Assembly: GCF_015706575.1 (NCBI RefSeq)
Contig: NW_024037074.1
Coordinates: forward strand, 3,782,001-3,846,000
DNA: 64,000 bases
Origin: Patiria miniata
Lineage: Eukaryota; Echinodermata; Asteroidea; Valvatida; Asterinidae
Direction of reading: 5' to 3'
Position numbers and translations under genes: made by a program. Below the pieces are notes generated by a model. That model did no database searches. It had not been told where the DNA came from and was given only the letters and a program-made list of their open reading frames with translations. Shown here piece by piece: positions 28,179 to 39,969 of this stretch. Within the stretch, counting starts at the first letter, position 1. Each line of letters begins with the position of its first letter.

Positions 28179-28865
28179 CAAGGGAGGAGGGGGGGGGGGA
28201 GCAGGGGGCCATACCCCCCCCCCCCAAAAAAACCCCACCCGAACCCAATTTGTTTTTTTTATGCGACGTCGCAATAAAGGCAGGCGATGAGTACACCACC
28301 ATCTTCTCAAGAAAAAACATTGGTTAACCCTAAAGGGGCCGGGTGCGGAATCCGCCCCCCCCCTCAATTTTCCGCGATAGCCTTAAAAAACATTTATTTC
28401 GCGACTCCAGCTGTTCTGACTTTTTGGCCTCGAGCCTTGCGCATCTGTTTGATACCAAAAACATTACGGCGCTAGGCGCCATGAAAACTGAATTTCCCCA
28501 TACACGTAGTCTACACAGATCAGAATTACCATTGATGCACAGAATAATTAATTAGCCATAATTCCAAAACCTATAGTCATGAAATTTCTTGTGTAAGTTT
28601 ATGATAAGTTGTTCTATGCATGTACCGAGTTTCAAAATTGTTCGTCACTCGATGGCCGAGATCTTTTTTTGGGGGGGGGGGGGGGGCGGAATTCCCCCCC
28701 CCCACCGGCTGAGAGATGATCAAATAGCCCGGCCCTTTTAGGGTTAAAGAGGTCAGAAATTGCCTCAGACCGCACCACAGAGCATCTAGAATAAAAAAAA
28801 AAAAAAAAAAAAAATCGGGGCCCTTAAGCGGGCCCCGAACCCCGCACCGTATTTTTTGACCCACT
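28179..28865. mobile_element. hAT-like MITE (reverse copy) split by a TTAA element
   Basis: The outer sequence is the inverse of the element at 57518-57840 (GAGGCAATTTCTGACC, CCACCATCTTCTC, CCCTTAAGCGGGCC). It runs 28179-28323 and 28749-28865, interrupted by 28328-28744. It carries runs of C and G of 10 or more. Confidence 0.8.
28328..28744. mobile_element. TTAA-flanked piggyBac-like MITE, nested
   Basis: Ends are CCCTAAAGGGGCCGGG and CCCGGCCCTTTTAGGG, flanked by TTAA (28324-28327, 28745-28748). The paralogous sites at 31410 and 57690 lack it, reading GGTTTAAGTAGTCAG and, inverted, GGTTCAAGTGGTCAG. Confidence 0.9.
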
Positions 28866-29029
28866 TTTAATAATAATTACAAATGACTCGAACGAGGAGG
28901 TGTGCAGTGACATCAGGGGGGTGATCCTCCATTCATTCGGAAGTTTTCAGTCGCAATACGCGCATTCCCCACCGTCTCCAGTGCTGTATCGACATTCTGA
29001 AATTGAGTATTTTTTCGTATGGCGTTTAA

Positions 29030-29150
29030 ATCTCACCCTCTTGCACAAAGCTGATGAAACTCGCTGCCAAAAATGTGTCATGCCTTGTTAACATGAATTT
29101 TTAATTCTATTGGTAAATGACAGTGTTTAATCAAAAGTAGGACTTTTTTG
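29030..29150. repeat. Dispersed repeat (partner at 54540-54690)
   Basis: Shared blocks: ATCTCACCCTC, GATGAAACTCGCT, TGTCATGCCTTGTT. No protein is encoded. Confidence 0.6.
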
Positions 29151-29554
29151 ACAGGTGGTATAAGTTGATAACGGCTACATGTACAATGAACTAGATATTA
29201 TTTGGGTTTTTTCTCTCTTTAAGACAAATACAGGGGGATGGGGAGCGAAACTATTTAATTTTCCAGTTCATTGTACGAAGGTTTATCAAATACAAAAACC
29301 CTGAAATTTAACTTTGAACTATTGATTAATTTGTACAAAATTAATGCATTCTTTTGGGATTGATAGATTTCATTATACATCTTATTCACACGTTACGTCG
29401 GGTTTGATGACGTCATCATTCAAAACTGTGCAAAATGAATACGGATTTGATTAGACAGGTTACATGACATGCAAGATAAAGTGGAAAAATTTCCGAAATA
29501 ATAACAATAATACGAACGATTAATAATGTACTGACAATTAAAAACCGCTTTTCC

Positions 29555-29782
29555 AGAAGCGGATCAGGGGGTTGGGGTGGGCCCCCCAGCTCTGTCAAAA
29601 AAAAATATCATACAAATTCATAAAAAAATAATGCGAAACCAGCCCCCCCCCCCCCCCCCCCACATTTTTTGATTTTACGGAGGCCAAGTGTCCGGAGAAA
29701 AAAACCTGTGTACATTTTCAGATTTTTTTGCTGATGAACCCCTCCCCCCTGCGAAAATTCCTGGGTCCGCCCCCTGTTTTCC
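29555..29782. mobile_element. Degraded member of the GGCGGATCC-ended MITE family
   Basis: It begins GCGGATCAGGGGGTTGGGG and ends CCTGGGTCCGCCCCCTG, with a 20-base C run inside. No clean target duplication. Confidence 0.5.
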
Positions 29783-30324
29783 CACCTCTTTTTTGAACAT
29801 TATAACGAATAAGATCAAAAGAAATATCGGGCCACTTTAAGTTTTCAGACAACTACTCCTGTGCCCCCTCAGACCCCAAACTTGCCTGGACTTCGCTTCT
29901 GAACCATTTGCGACATGTTCAAAACGTCCGCAAGTTCAAAGTGGAAAAGGACTTATGTGTTTGCTGCCACCAAGCGTATCAAAAGCCTCCCGTTGTGAAA
30001 GCCAGTTATCTGCCTAATGAAAAGATGGCCACTCGATGAGGATTCTAAAGCAGTGACCTTAAACACTGCTGCTGGCTACTCCTTCGGCCATTCACCTTAC
30101 GTGTATATACCATGCTGGTTGAAAATCCTATAGTTGTTTACAATTCCACTAAAATCAGTGAATACTCGGCGGAGCCTTGTCACACAATACAATTTGGATC
30201 CTTTCTGTCAAATTTGCTGGAAGTAATAGTAGTAAAGTCAAGTCTGTCACGAGCCAATGTGGCCCATCAGGCCGGCGTTTATCTCCGGTTTCAGTAGCAT
30301 GAAACCACTGAGAATATTTCTATT

Positions 30325-30525
30325 CCCCCTAGATGGGATGCCAGCCCACCGCAGGTTACTCCCCAGCTAATGCCGATACACATTTTGTACTCCTGGGTGG
30401 AGAGAGGCAAGTGGGGGTGAAATGGCTTGCCCAAGGACGCAGCATATATGACCAGCAGCTGGATTCGAACCCCTGACCCTCTGATCATGAGTCACGAACC
30501 CTATAACACTAGGCCACACTCCCCA
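30325..30525 (-). mobile_element. tRNA-derived SINE
   Basis: Minus strand: GTGGCCTAGTGTTATAGGGT and GGGGTTCGAATCCAGC, then CTTGGGCAAGCC. Same family as 24780-25073. Confidence 0.75.
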
Positions 30526-31223
30526 CAAATTTTCTGGAAACACCTAGCTATAAATTGGGTCAATTTTAAGCACGCTATACCTTTCTGAAGTACTGAATAG
30601 CATGTCTTCTTTGATATAACCCCCACCCCCGCCAAAAAAAAACCTGCAAAAAGAATGTTTCGATTCGCTTTGTTCAAGGGACGGCGAAATAAATACGTAC
30701 TCATGTTTATCATAAGCCGTACTAAATCTCCTCGTTATTGCCAAAATAATGCAGATAGGCCCAAGAAAATACGATTAGAAAACGCAAGGGGATTCGCTAA
30801 ACAGATTTTTGGCCGATAACTCAGGCGATGGACGTACCAAGTTTCAACCCTACTAAATTAAACGATATCACACTACTTTGCCACGCGGGGGATATCAGAT
30901 TTGGAGATTACGTATCCGTTTAATTGAATGGTTTCAGGGTACTAGACGTAATGTATACTGCGTATCGATCTCAAGGGCTATATATTGGCCTACACTCTTC
31001 ACCGGGATATAATTATCCCTGGAGGGAGGGTTGATAGTTTTGAAAGGTGGAGCGTATTGCATAGAATGTTAGGGCCGCTCGACACTATACAGGGTGAGTA
31101 AAAAACAAATGTCCCTTTGGATTGTTTCTTGTCTCCAATAAACACGGGAAACGCTACCAGGGTTATAGCAACAATGGCCAATGGAGGAAATAAAAGCTAG
31201 GAGTAACAGAACTTGAAACTGAA

Positions 31224-31800
31224 TTACAGATAAGCATGGGCGTCAATCGGTGTGGGACGGTGGGTGGGTGGGGGGGGGGGGGCCCACTTTTTCGTCTCCA
31301 AATAGAAATTGTAGCCGTGGCCAACATAATGATTCTATAGCTCAGAATAGCTGATTCATTTATTCCAAACTCGAAAATAATGTTAAAAGATTATCTTTTT
31401 CTCACAAAATTGGTTTAAGTAGTCAGAAATTGCCTCAGATCGCACCACAGAGCGTCTAGAATCCAATTTTTTTCGGGCCCTTAAGCGGGCCCCGGACCCC
31501 ACGCCGTTAGGGCTTCGCGCTTGCATTAGTGCTGATCAAGGTATGTCCCCCCCCCCCCCCACTTTTGAGATGCGATTGACGCCCTTGCAGATAAGGTTCA
31601 CATTGTCACTGTCCTGCTGCTCGACCTTCCACCTGTCTGCCATTCAGAGCAATGCGTAGTTGTGCCCGTGTCCTCCTGTCTGCAACAGCTCTGCAGACCA
31701 TCCGTGTTCTTCGCTTCAACCATGCATTGCACTGATCGGTATTAACAGGTGGACGGTCGAGCAGCAGGACAGTGAAAATGTGAACCTTATCTGTAATTTA
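31224..31800. mobile_element. Palindromic element whose terminal repeat was hit by the 31235 MITE
   Basis: ACAGATAAGGTTCACATT (rejoined across the inserted MITE and its duplicated target) faces AATGTGAACCTTATCTGT at 31778-31796, with inner arms CACTGTCCTGCTGCTCGACC and the complement. Weaker inverted similarity continues outward on both sides. Confidence 0.65.
31235..31587. mobile_element. hAT-like MITE with 8-bp target duplication
   Basis: Ends CATGGGCGTCAATCG and CGATTGACGCCCTTG; CAGATAAG flanks both (31227-31234, 31588-31595). The middle shares TCAGAAATTGCCTCAG and CCCTTAAGCGGGCC with the 57518 element. It holds G and C runs of 13 or more. Confidence 0.9.
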
Positions 31801-31899
31801 GATTCAATTTTAATAAATGTAATTCCATCTCATTCATATCCTGTTATGTTGTTCCTTTTATTTCCTTCATTGTTAAGAGGCCCATTGTTGCCATTGTCT

Positions 31900-33283
31900 T
31901 GATAGCAATTAGAGGCCTATTCTGAACATTGTGTTGGCAGTGTTTTCGCGTAGTCACAAAGGAAGGTCTGTATCCGATAATTCATGCATTGTTGAATATC
32001 AGTGAATATTTTACTGCACGTGGTCAATACCCAGACCGATTGTGAAAATATTCCGTCTGACTCGCTGTCACCGAGAAGATATCAAGAAATGTCGGTGATT
32101 TCAAACGATGTCAAGTGACTGATTTTTGGAATTAAAGAGTTATACGGACGAAATCGTGCAAAAGGTTGCTTGGGCGTGGGTCCTCACTGTTTTCTCGATA
32201 AAGTATAATATCCACTGAGCGGAAACTTCTAACAGGTTAGGTTGTGAACATACTTGTATTGGATTTTTAGCGGTGTTTTTTTTTTTATTGCAAACGAACA
32301 AAATGCATGAAAAGCAAATTATCCTGTTTTTGAACTGTGAAGGCTTGCTTTTTTTGCTGAATGTGAAGGGTCACTGACTGACCGAGCCACTGAGTACATG
32401 ACTGTATACAACTTTCGGGTTCAGCTTGACAAACCACCCCTCTCGTTTGTATACATTAAAATCGATGTTTGCGTCTGCACTCTGCACGACACTTTTAAAG
32501 TCAAATTAATATTATTTGATTTGAAGCTGTCACGTTCACGCTACAAATGTAGAGCGCACGTAGGCGTCCACTCGTCAAAACATCGCCCGAAAGGGATTTA
32601 TTAGTAAACCTTGAACGAACCCACTGAGGCAGAAATTAAGTCTCGAAGATTGAGATGTGATAAAACCGAATCACCAAGGAATCCGAGGTGAGCCCGTCCA
32701 TTTGCGACAGCGTTCTTGCCAAGAAACAAAGAGAAAGGGCAAGGCAATATATCGAGTCACGTCCGTGTTTATTGTGCGAGTTGGTTTTTGTAATTTCAAC
32801 AGTGTTTGACCACAGAGAAGGTCAAACAGGACGAAAAATCAATCTTTCTTCATCCCCGCGGTAAGTAGCTTATACTCCCGCGTTATAAAAACGCAAAACC
32901 GGTGGCTGTTCAATCATTTTATTGACGGTACCTCGATCACGCTCGCTGGGCTTAGTGTCATCAAATCTGAAGCAGAGGTAGATAGTCGACGTTTAGATAG
33001 TAAGTTTTCCTTTTCGATATTTAACGATAATTTTGAGATTTCCCATTTAATTAGAACATTTGAACTAAAGCTGGTTGCATTTTAAACCTGGATTTTTAAA
33101 GGTGTTTTCTTTAAAAGAAAGACGATTAAACAATAAAAAAAAATATTCTTGGAATATATCTACGCAAAATTATCCAATAACCTGGATATGCTCTTGCTGT
33201 CAAAAAGGAGCTTCTGTTAAAGTAGGCCTGATTCGATTTCACATCTTTAGTTTTAATTTCCACAAACATCTTTTTTTTGTCAG
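31900..33283. other. Upstream region of GPCR copy 1
   Basis: No protein recognised. Contains the candidate TATA box and leader of copy 1 and two possible donors (32868 and 33000). Confidence 0.4.
32884..32890 (+). promoter_or_regulatory. Candidate TATA box, GPCR copy 1
   Basis: TATAAAA lies upstream of a possible non-coding leader exon ending at 32999 (donor GTAAGT at 33000) that could splice to the acceptor at 33282-33283, before the ATG at 33428. The two paralogues have a clearer version of the same arrangement, which supports the reading. Confidence 0.4.
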
Positions 33284-33427
33284 CTGCAGCCCGGAAGACA
33301 ATCCATGTGCCTTTGAAAGCATTTCGAAAAAAGAAGAAGGAAAGTCTCAAACTAACAGCATGAACTAAGTTTCTTCAGAAGAAAGATTGCTGAAGTATTT
33401 TTCATTTGATTCCTGTTGGACATTGGT

Positions 33428-34501
33428 ATGGAGGAGACGACCACGGCAGTCGCTTTTGCACCTCCTTGGATTCTTGGCTGGCCCCTCCCCGTGCAAACCG
33501 TCTTCGGCGTGGTAGCCGGAGCCGTCCTGCTTGTGGTCCTACTCGGCAACCTCACGGTGTTGTACACCTTCGCAAGGACCCGCCGCCTGCACACCTATGC
33601 CAACCTGTACGTCGTCGGCCAAGCCTCGGCCGACCTCCTGGTAGGCACACTGGTCACCCCACTCCACGCTGCGTACTGGTCGCTGGGTTACTGGCCTTTC
33701 GGTCACACCCTCTGCTTGTACCTGTTCCTGATCGTTGGCGCCAGCACCTTTCACACCAGTTACCTAATCACCCTCATCATTGCTGTTGACCGGTACATCT
33801 CCATTGCTTACCCAATCAAGCATCTGAGTTACCGCAAAACCAAAGTTGCCCTGACTGCGATCTTCCTGGCATTCTTTATACCAGTGTGCCTTTGGCTGCC
33901 GTTCTTTTTCTACTGGGAATTCGCCTATGATGGAGTCTTTGTAGTGGCCCCCAGTTTCTGCGTCCCGGTGTACATCAGCAACGCGCACGTCACAGTGGCC
34001 GTCATCTGCGTCCAAACTTGGGCGCCGATTTTACTGACGGCCATTGTGTACGGGCGGGTCTACCGCATCGCCAGATTCGCCAGCGCCAGTAGAAAATCGG
34101 GGCCCGCTCGCGAATCGGCCACTGAGGCTAGCACGTCCAAGGCGACCGAGGTGACCACTCTGGACGTAGGCATCGCAATCAGCAAGGCAGCGGGCAGAGC
34201 CAACTTGGCCTTTTCGCTGGAGGACCTCGGCACCGACAAAGGCGACGACCGTGGGGAGGAGATCGATGAGCCGCAGAGACGAGCCAGTTCGCGAATGGGC
34301 ATACCCCATTCGAAGTCGGGACGCGGGGACACCTTGGCCGAGATCAAGACAGTTTCATCCAGGAACAAGTTGAAAGGGAACAAGGCACTTCGCACCCTGA
34401 CGCCCATCTTCATCTCAATGTTGTTGTCGGGTCTACCTTGGGCGATCATCTCCATTGTCTTTGTCATCTGCCCTACATGCTTACCCAGCATTGTCAATCA
34501 G
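33428..34501 (+). CDS. GPCR copy 1, exon with TM1-TM6
   Basis: 358 codons from ATG to the donor CAG/GTACGT. This exon is noticeably GC-rich compared with its AT-rich flanks. Confidence 0.9.
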
Positions 34502-35029
34502 GTACGTATGGTACTTAAATTTTCACAGAATGTCAAAGAAATCCGATTTGTCCTTAACGAAAAATGTGCACGACTAAAGTAAGAAAGCCTTGGAAGCTGT
34601 AACTGAATTCAGCAAAAAGTTACCAATTTTTACCAAAACCTTAATATGCCACTGTCGTGTACTACTGAGTGAACAAAATAGTTCCTTCGGCTTTGCCACG
34701 GGAACTAGTTTGTCAACTTCCAATGCATCGGGGAGCTCATAATTTATCGACTATCCACCCTCAAACCATGTTATACTTGTACTCTATCACCCGGGCTTTT
34801 TGTTCGTTCCACGGTTCCACGCATACAACAGTCCTCTAGCCACACAACATAATACAGTTCAAGCTGTTGTTGCCTTTTCCAAGACATTTCCTTTCGTATT
34901 CTTGACTTTCAGAGTGCAGTGTTTTTGACTCGCACCTTCGGCGCCATAAATCCATTCTGTTACGCCATCGCCAACCCCCTCTATCGGCGGGCTTTCCTCA
35001 AGATCGTCTGTGCTAAGAGAAACCCATAG
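33428..35029 (+). CDS. Class A GPCR, muscarinic-receptor-like, copy 1
   Basis: Two coding exons, 33428-34501 and 34913-35029, join in phase 0 to 396 aa. Exon 1 carries TM1-TM6, exon 2 carries TM7 and helix 8. Class A landmarks seen: GN in TM1, AD in TM2, DRY after TM3 (VDRYISIAYP), Trp in TM4, Pro in TM5 and NPFCY as the NPxxY of TM7. The DRYxSxxxP region and KALRTLTPIFIS before TM6 resemble muscarinic and other amine receptors. By counting from DRY, the amine-anchoring position 3.32 is Gly, and TM6 reads SGLPWAI, with Gly where the toggle Trp 6.48 usually sits. The ligand is therefore unknown. The third intracellular loop is about 100 residues and ends in a basic stretch, typical of G-protein coupling. 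A TTG-started extension four codons longer is possible on paper but ATG 33428 aligns with its paralogues. Retained intron would give a 6-TM form ending at 34582. Confidence 0.9.
34913..35029 (+). CDS. GPCR copy 1, exon with TM7
   Basis: It encodes SAVFLTRTFGAINPFCYAIA and NPLYRRAFLKIVCAKRNP, then TAG. The acceptor is tgactttcAG. Confidence 0.9.
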   Translation, partial: SAVFLTRTFGAINPFCYAIANPLYRRAFLKIVCAKRNP

Positions 35030-35379
35030 TTACAGTAACGAATCTTATTGTGCTTGAGATCTGCAGCTGTCGAACAAAAACCATACCTGTACGGATTCAT
35101 TTCTTTACGGAGGCCTACAATGCACAGTTGAAGTTGTAACGTTGGTATCATTAAAATAATTGATAGTGTACGTGTCGTGTAGGGTACCTACTCAATTTGT
35201 ATATGTAATCAGATTTTACACGTATTGAAAGATCGCTCAAAGAAAATATTGCATATTATTTTGAGTTTTAAAAGAATTGTATATTAAAAGCTGAAAATTC
35301 CGCCGAGCGTCGATGTGGGCGCCGCCATCTTTGAATGTATCTCCGTAAAAAAACTGCTCACAATAACCAAAAGCGCACC

Positions 35380-35580
35380 CCGGCCAGACGGAAAGCCGCT
35401 GGCAGCGGCTCAAACTAGGGTCAGAGGTTATGCGATATAAATTATGTAGATATGGCCCACGTCATGGGGATACCCTGTTTATTTATAGCAACGCAACCGA
35501 GCCGCTGCCAGCGGCTCTCCGTACGACCTGTACAATTTGTATGTGCCGCTGTCAGCGGCTCGCCGTAGCGAAAGAGTTAA
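35380..35580. repeat. GCCGCTGSCAGCGGC palindrome cluster ending in TTAA
   Basis: Three copies of GCCGCTG(G/C/T)CAGCGGC-type palindromes in about 160 bp, followed by CGAAAGAGTTAA, which resembles the end of the TTAA element at 11273-11747. The other end is not seen. Confidence 0.5.
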
Positions 35581-35621
35581 CATTGGTAATTACCTAGTAA
35601 TGGACATATTGATATAATATT

Positions 35622-35761
35622 AGTTATCTTGCGAGCGTGAGTGGAACACGGAATAATGTAGTGCGTCTGTGTCCCACATACCACGAGGCCGAAGGCTGAG
35701 TGGTATGTGGGACACAGACGCACTACATTGTCCGTGTTCCACGAGCGCGAGCGCGATAACG
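35622..35761. mobile_element. Near-perfect hairpin MITE, 140 bp
   Basis: GTAGTGCGTCTGTGTCCCAC faces its complement, with TGGAACACGGA and TCCGTGTTCCA further out and a short loop at about 35686-35700. Ends GTTATC and GATAAC. Confidence 0.8.
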
Positions 35762-35769
35762 AATTTATC

Positions 35770-37150
35770 TTCAAGCAAACTTGACGCACAGTAAAGTTGG
35801 AACACGCATGCTGTGTAACCTACGCGCAACTTTTGAATTCACAGTGAATTGTGCAGCACTAATTGCGTCACGTAGGCTTAGAATAGCGCAATAGGCAAAG
35901 ATAGGAAAGGTACCAACTACCCTGTGCAATTATTCCGCTTAAATGGTATCGTTAAGTTAATTGTTTAAAGATGTGCACCCGGGTACACATTTGTTTTTAC
36001 GTGTATTAGCAATTAACCAGTAACCGGATAAAACAAAGTTGTGCATATGTTTTGTCTATTTTCTCAAAATGTATTAGTGGCTACTTCATGAGCTTACACC
36101 TCCACGTGTTAGTCGTTATGCATCCTACTTAATTTTTTTTTAGCAATTTTGTTAATTCAAACAAAAAAGTCCAAATAGCAAGCATCTTTAAACAAAAAGA
36201 GCCATCATGATAATAAATGCGTGTTGCTAATGAAAGGTTTAAATCTAGTTATGCTACAAAATGGATCAACTTTTACCGATCCATATTCGTCATAGTGGTA
36301 GTTCGTTATATAGAGATTGTGCAATGTGATCACATTTCCAATTTCGGAGTCAAATGGAATGTTCGTTATAGCCAAATATTTGTTGTAACGGTGTTCGTAA
36401 TAGTGACGATTTTTACTGCTGCAGTATCTTATTTCCTCACATAAATTCATAGATTTTCTTTCCAGATGTAGTTGAAGGAGATCCGTTTGATTTGTGCACG
36501 CTCAATCTACACTTGCAAGTCTTTCACCGAGTTCTTTAATATTTCACAGTTGGCCCGAGACCACGGGCAGCTAAGCTACTTAGCCTTGGCGCCGGTTATG
36601 GAATTAGCGTTTCCGCGGACACTTGGAATTTGTCATCAAAACGCCCTCTTGAAAGGGCAAACCTATAACCTTGTTCTTTCATACGAGGATGAACTCACGC
36701 ACTTTTTTTTGTTGTTTATTAAGTAAGAAAGATAAGTACATTAAAAATGTAACCGCATAATGGTTCATCACAGATTTGAAAGTTGAAACACTAAGACTTA
36801 AAAGTAGTCGTACACAGTTGCTTACTGTTTTACTTGAGATCCGTTTCAGTGGACTTTTTAATTGTGTTAATGAATGAACTGATACGAGAAGTAAGTAACT
36901 GACATATGTCACACAGTTTCTGAGCGTTTGCATTGACAAAAGTGACTCCGTTGACTGCGCTGATGACAATACACTACACCTGGCAGTAAACGAAACCAAA
37001 GAAACTACATGCGCCCTTTCACGTGACGCGCACCAACCGATGCGAACGGCCATACTATGTACTACATGAAGTATGTTCATTTTATAGACCACGTTACCTG
37101 TGACGTCATAACAACGGTCAAGCGACAGGCAACCCCAACACTTACGCATC
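35770..37150. other. Intergenic between GPCR copies 1 and 2
   Basis: Nothing recognised except a GCGCCCTCT-like motif near 36640. Confidence 0.4.
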
Positions 37151-37159
37151 TTTTGCACG

Positions 37160-37415
37160 TAATCCGCTCCGTTCACAAGTACCCCCTCACCGGCAAAGAA
37201 AGTTGGGGGGTGCCCGACCGACGCCATCTTGCCTGACTGCAATTTTGCCGCGACGCGCAGCCACCACTAGCACTGCGCGTACATAGTACAACTGAATCCC
37301 CTGGTGTACGTGCGTCACACACAAGGAACGGTGCGCGTCAACTAGCGAAATATCCCGCCCGTAGGGCGTCGTTGCTAGGTAAAAGGGCGCCCTCTTTGTT
37401 GGCGCACGGAGCCCA
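37160..37415. repeat. Dispersed GC-rich repeat, copy B
   Basis: Partner of 25595-25850. It is followed by a GGCGCACGGAGCCC stretch also found, inverted, near 49760. Confidence 0.85.
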
Positions 37416-38321
37416 GTGTTGCCCTCATCAAACACTTTATGTCTCCACTTTTATACCAATCACATTCAAGAGATACACATGCAGTGCAGAAGTAAACATT
37501 TTGTTGAAAGTTGGTATCACGTGACCCCAACATCCAATTTGTAAACAAATTGTATCACGATGTATACAATAAACACCAATAGACAAACTGAGTGGGAAGA
37601 AACCGAAGTCATGTCACATCGACAGTATAAGAGTTCACCATTTCAACCGTTATGAGAATCTAGCTCCAAAGAATGTTTTTAATGGAAACTTTGGAATTTA
37701 CCTTTTAATTTACAATTGTGCATCGGCCCACCCTCGACGGAGAGAAATTAAAGCAATGAAATAAACAGAAAGGCAGTCATGCCGACCGCAAATTCTTTGT
37801 CTGCCAAAAAAAATCATCTTATTTTTGTCCAAGTTCTGTTTGAAATTGTTACGGGTGTGGATTAATCTATTTACCCTACACGGGCGACTTTTTTCGTGCC
37901 GCCCAGTGATCGGAACTCGTTGATTGTTTTTTTTTGCAGAACACTTTGTTTGATTGTCTGTCCATGTATGTGTCGGTGTTCATAGTGTGAGTTTATAGTC
38001 TTGTACGCCATGGCCTAAAAAAACTGACAAACAATTGAATTATTCACATCAGATCAACGGCGGGAAAGCTCCGACACAAAACACCTCCAAGTTAACAAAA
38101 GAGGGGCCTCCAAGTAAAATTAATATTCGTGCTGTACATTCTCAACAATTTCTCGTTTCAACCGAATTACTATTTTACCACAAAAGAAGAGATGTTTCAC
38201 ATGGACTCTACAATCAAATAAGTAACCACATAAACGGGTCGGAAAATTCGATTTTGTTTCCAATTTGACTGTTGTTTACGATTGAGTCATGTCGTGGTGT
38301 TAAGCAACATACTTCTCTACA

Positions 38322-38327
38322 TATAAG
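38322..38327 (+). promoter_or_regulatory. Candidate TATA box and leader exon, GPCR copy 2
   Basis: TATAAG is followed about 30 bases later by a short leader that contains CATTGGTAGC and ends at 38415 before GTAAG. An acceptor at 38824-38825 would join it to the coding exon. The same TATAAG, leader motif and donor occur in front of copy 3, so the promoter was duplicated with the gene. Confidence 0.55.
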
Positions 38328-38895
38328 CAAGCACCGCCGCGAATAAATCGTTATCTTGCGACAGACTTACATCATACACACCATTGGTAGCTTCTGCAGT
38401 TTCCAGACAAAGCAGGTAAGCCCAATATTTCTTTTGAGTTTGCCTTGCTTTCTATCTTCACAGAAATACAAAACAAATTCAATGAGTAGTATAAATAGTT
38501 GCCAGCCCCTGGACATTAATTCTGGTATTAAAAAGCAACGGTTGCGACAAGATAATTTTTGCGCTTCGACTTTTAAACGCTCAGACAAAACAAAATCTGT
38601 AAAAGACTTAAAATTGATAAAATCTTGCTATCAATTTTGACAATCACCTAAATGACATGTAAACATATAATCTTTTTGCAAATTCTCCAAATTTAAAGTA
38701 AGGTATGTAATATCCTTTTGTAATTTCGTGATATTAAAAGAAACTTTACCGATTCCATTTGCTTTGATCTTTCATTTTCGGATTTACTCAAAATTATGAA
38801 AGAAAACCCTTATTATTTTCATCAGGTCATTAATAAAGAGAAGGCCCAGCGTCGAGTAGATTTACTGCCAAGGTAAACACGTCAGCGTCTTTGTT

Positions 38896-39969
38896 ATGGA
38901 TGCGACCACCAATATCGCTTCAACGCCGCCCATCGATCCTCCTGCAAGACCAGGCTGGCCCCTGCCTGTACAGATCGTCTTCGGTGTCGTAGCCACCGGC
39001 GTGACTCTCGTTACTCTGCTTGGTAACGCCTCCGTGGTTCTCGCCTTCGCCCGGACCCGTCGTCTGCACACCTACGCCAACATCTACATCGTGAGCCTGG
39101 CCATAGCCGACTTTCTCGGCGAGTTCCCCACTCTTCTTCTGCGGTTGAATTGGTCGCTGGGCTACTGGCCCTTAGGCGACACCGGCTGTTTTGTGTATAA
39201 TTTGGTAGGCACATACGCTTACCATATCACCTACTTGATCACTTTGGTCATCTCACTTGACCGCTACTTTTCAGTCGCCTACCCTATCAAACATCTATCT
39301 TACCGTTCGACCAAGGTCGCTCTGTCGGTTATTTCCGCGACCTGTGCAGTACCGGTGGTCCTGTGGACTCCATTTTACAGTTACTGGGAATTTGTCTACG
39401 ACGGGGCTTTCAAGCGTCTGCCGAACTTGTGCTACCCTCTTTATTTCAGTAACATTTACGTCACCGTGGGCGTGATCTGGGTACAAACCTGGCTGCCGCT
39501 TCTGCTCATGATAACTGTGTATTTAAAGGTGTACCAAATAGCCCGAAATGCCGTTTCCAGAAAGACCATTCGCGAATCGGCGAGTGAGGCAGTCCCATCC
39601 ACGTCACGTGACGTCGTCATGGAAAACGTCGAGATACACATCCGTGAAATGGCAGCTCGGGCCAACCCGGGCTTCGAACTTGATGATAGAAACGACATAA
39701 GCGCCCTCGACAGTTTCGGGCAGAAACAAGAATCGCTAAATACGCCCAGTTTGCGAACGGCACCGCCCAACTTTGAATCTGGAAGTGGAGAAAATGGGCC
39801 CCGCAGTCGCAAACAGATAGGATCAAAGGTCAAGAGGAATCAAGAGAAGAAGGCACTGCGTACCTTGACTCCAATCTTCATATCCATCATGGTGTCGGGT
39901 CTACCCTGGGCCATCATCGCTATCGTCTATGTCTTTTGCTCCACGTGCATACCAAGCATTATAAATAGA
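38896..39969 (+). CDS. GPCR copy 2, exon with TM1-TM6
   Basis: 358 codons ending at AGA/GTAAGT. Reading through the donor keeps the frame open to 40056, which would make a 6-TM product. Confidence 0.9.

Noticed and set aside
33416-33427. Four-codon upstream extension of GPCR copy 1 beginning at TTG
   Set aside because: A TTG start is unlikely in an animal gene, and ATG 33428 aligns with the starts of copies 2 and 3. The same applies to TTG 44151 in copy 3.
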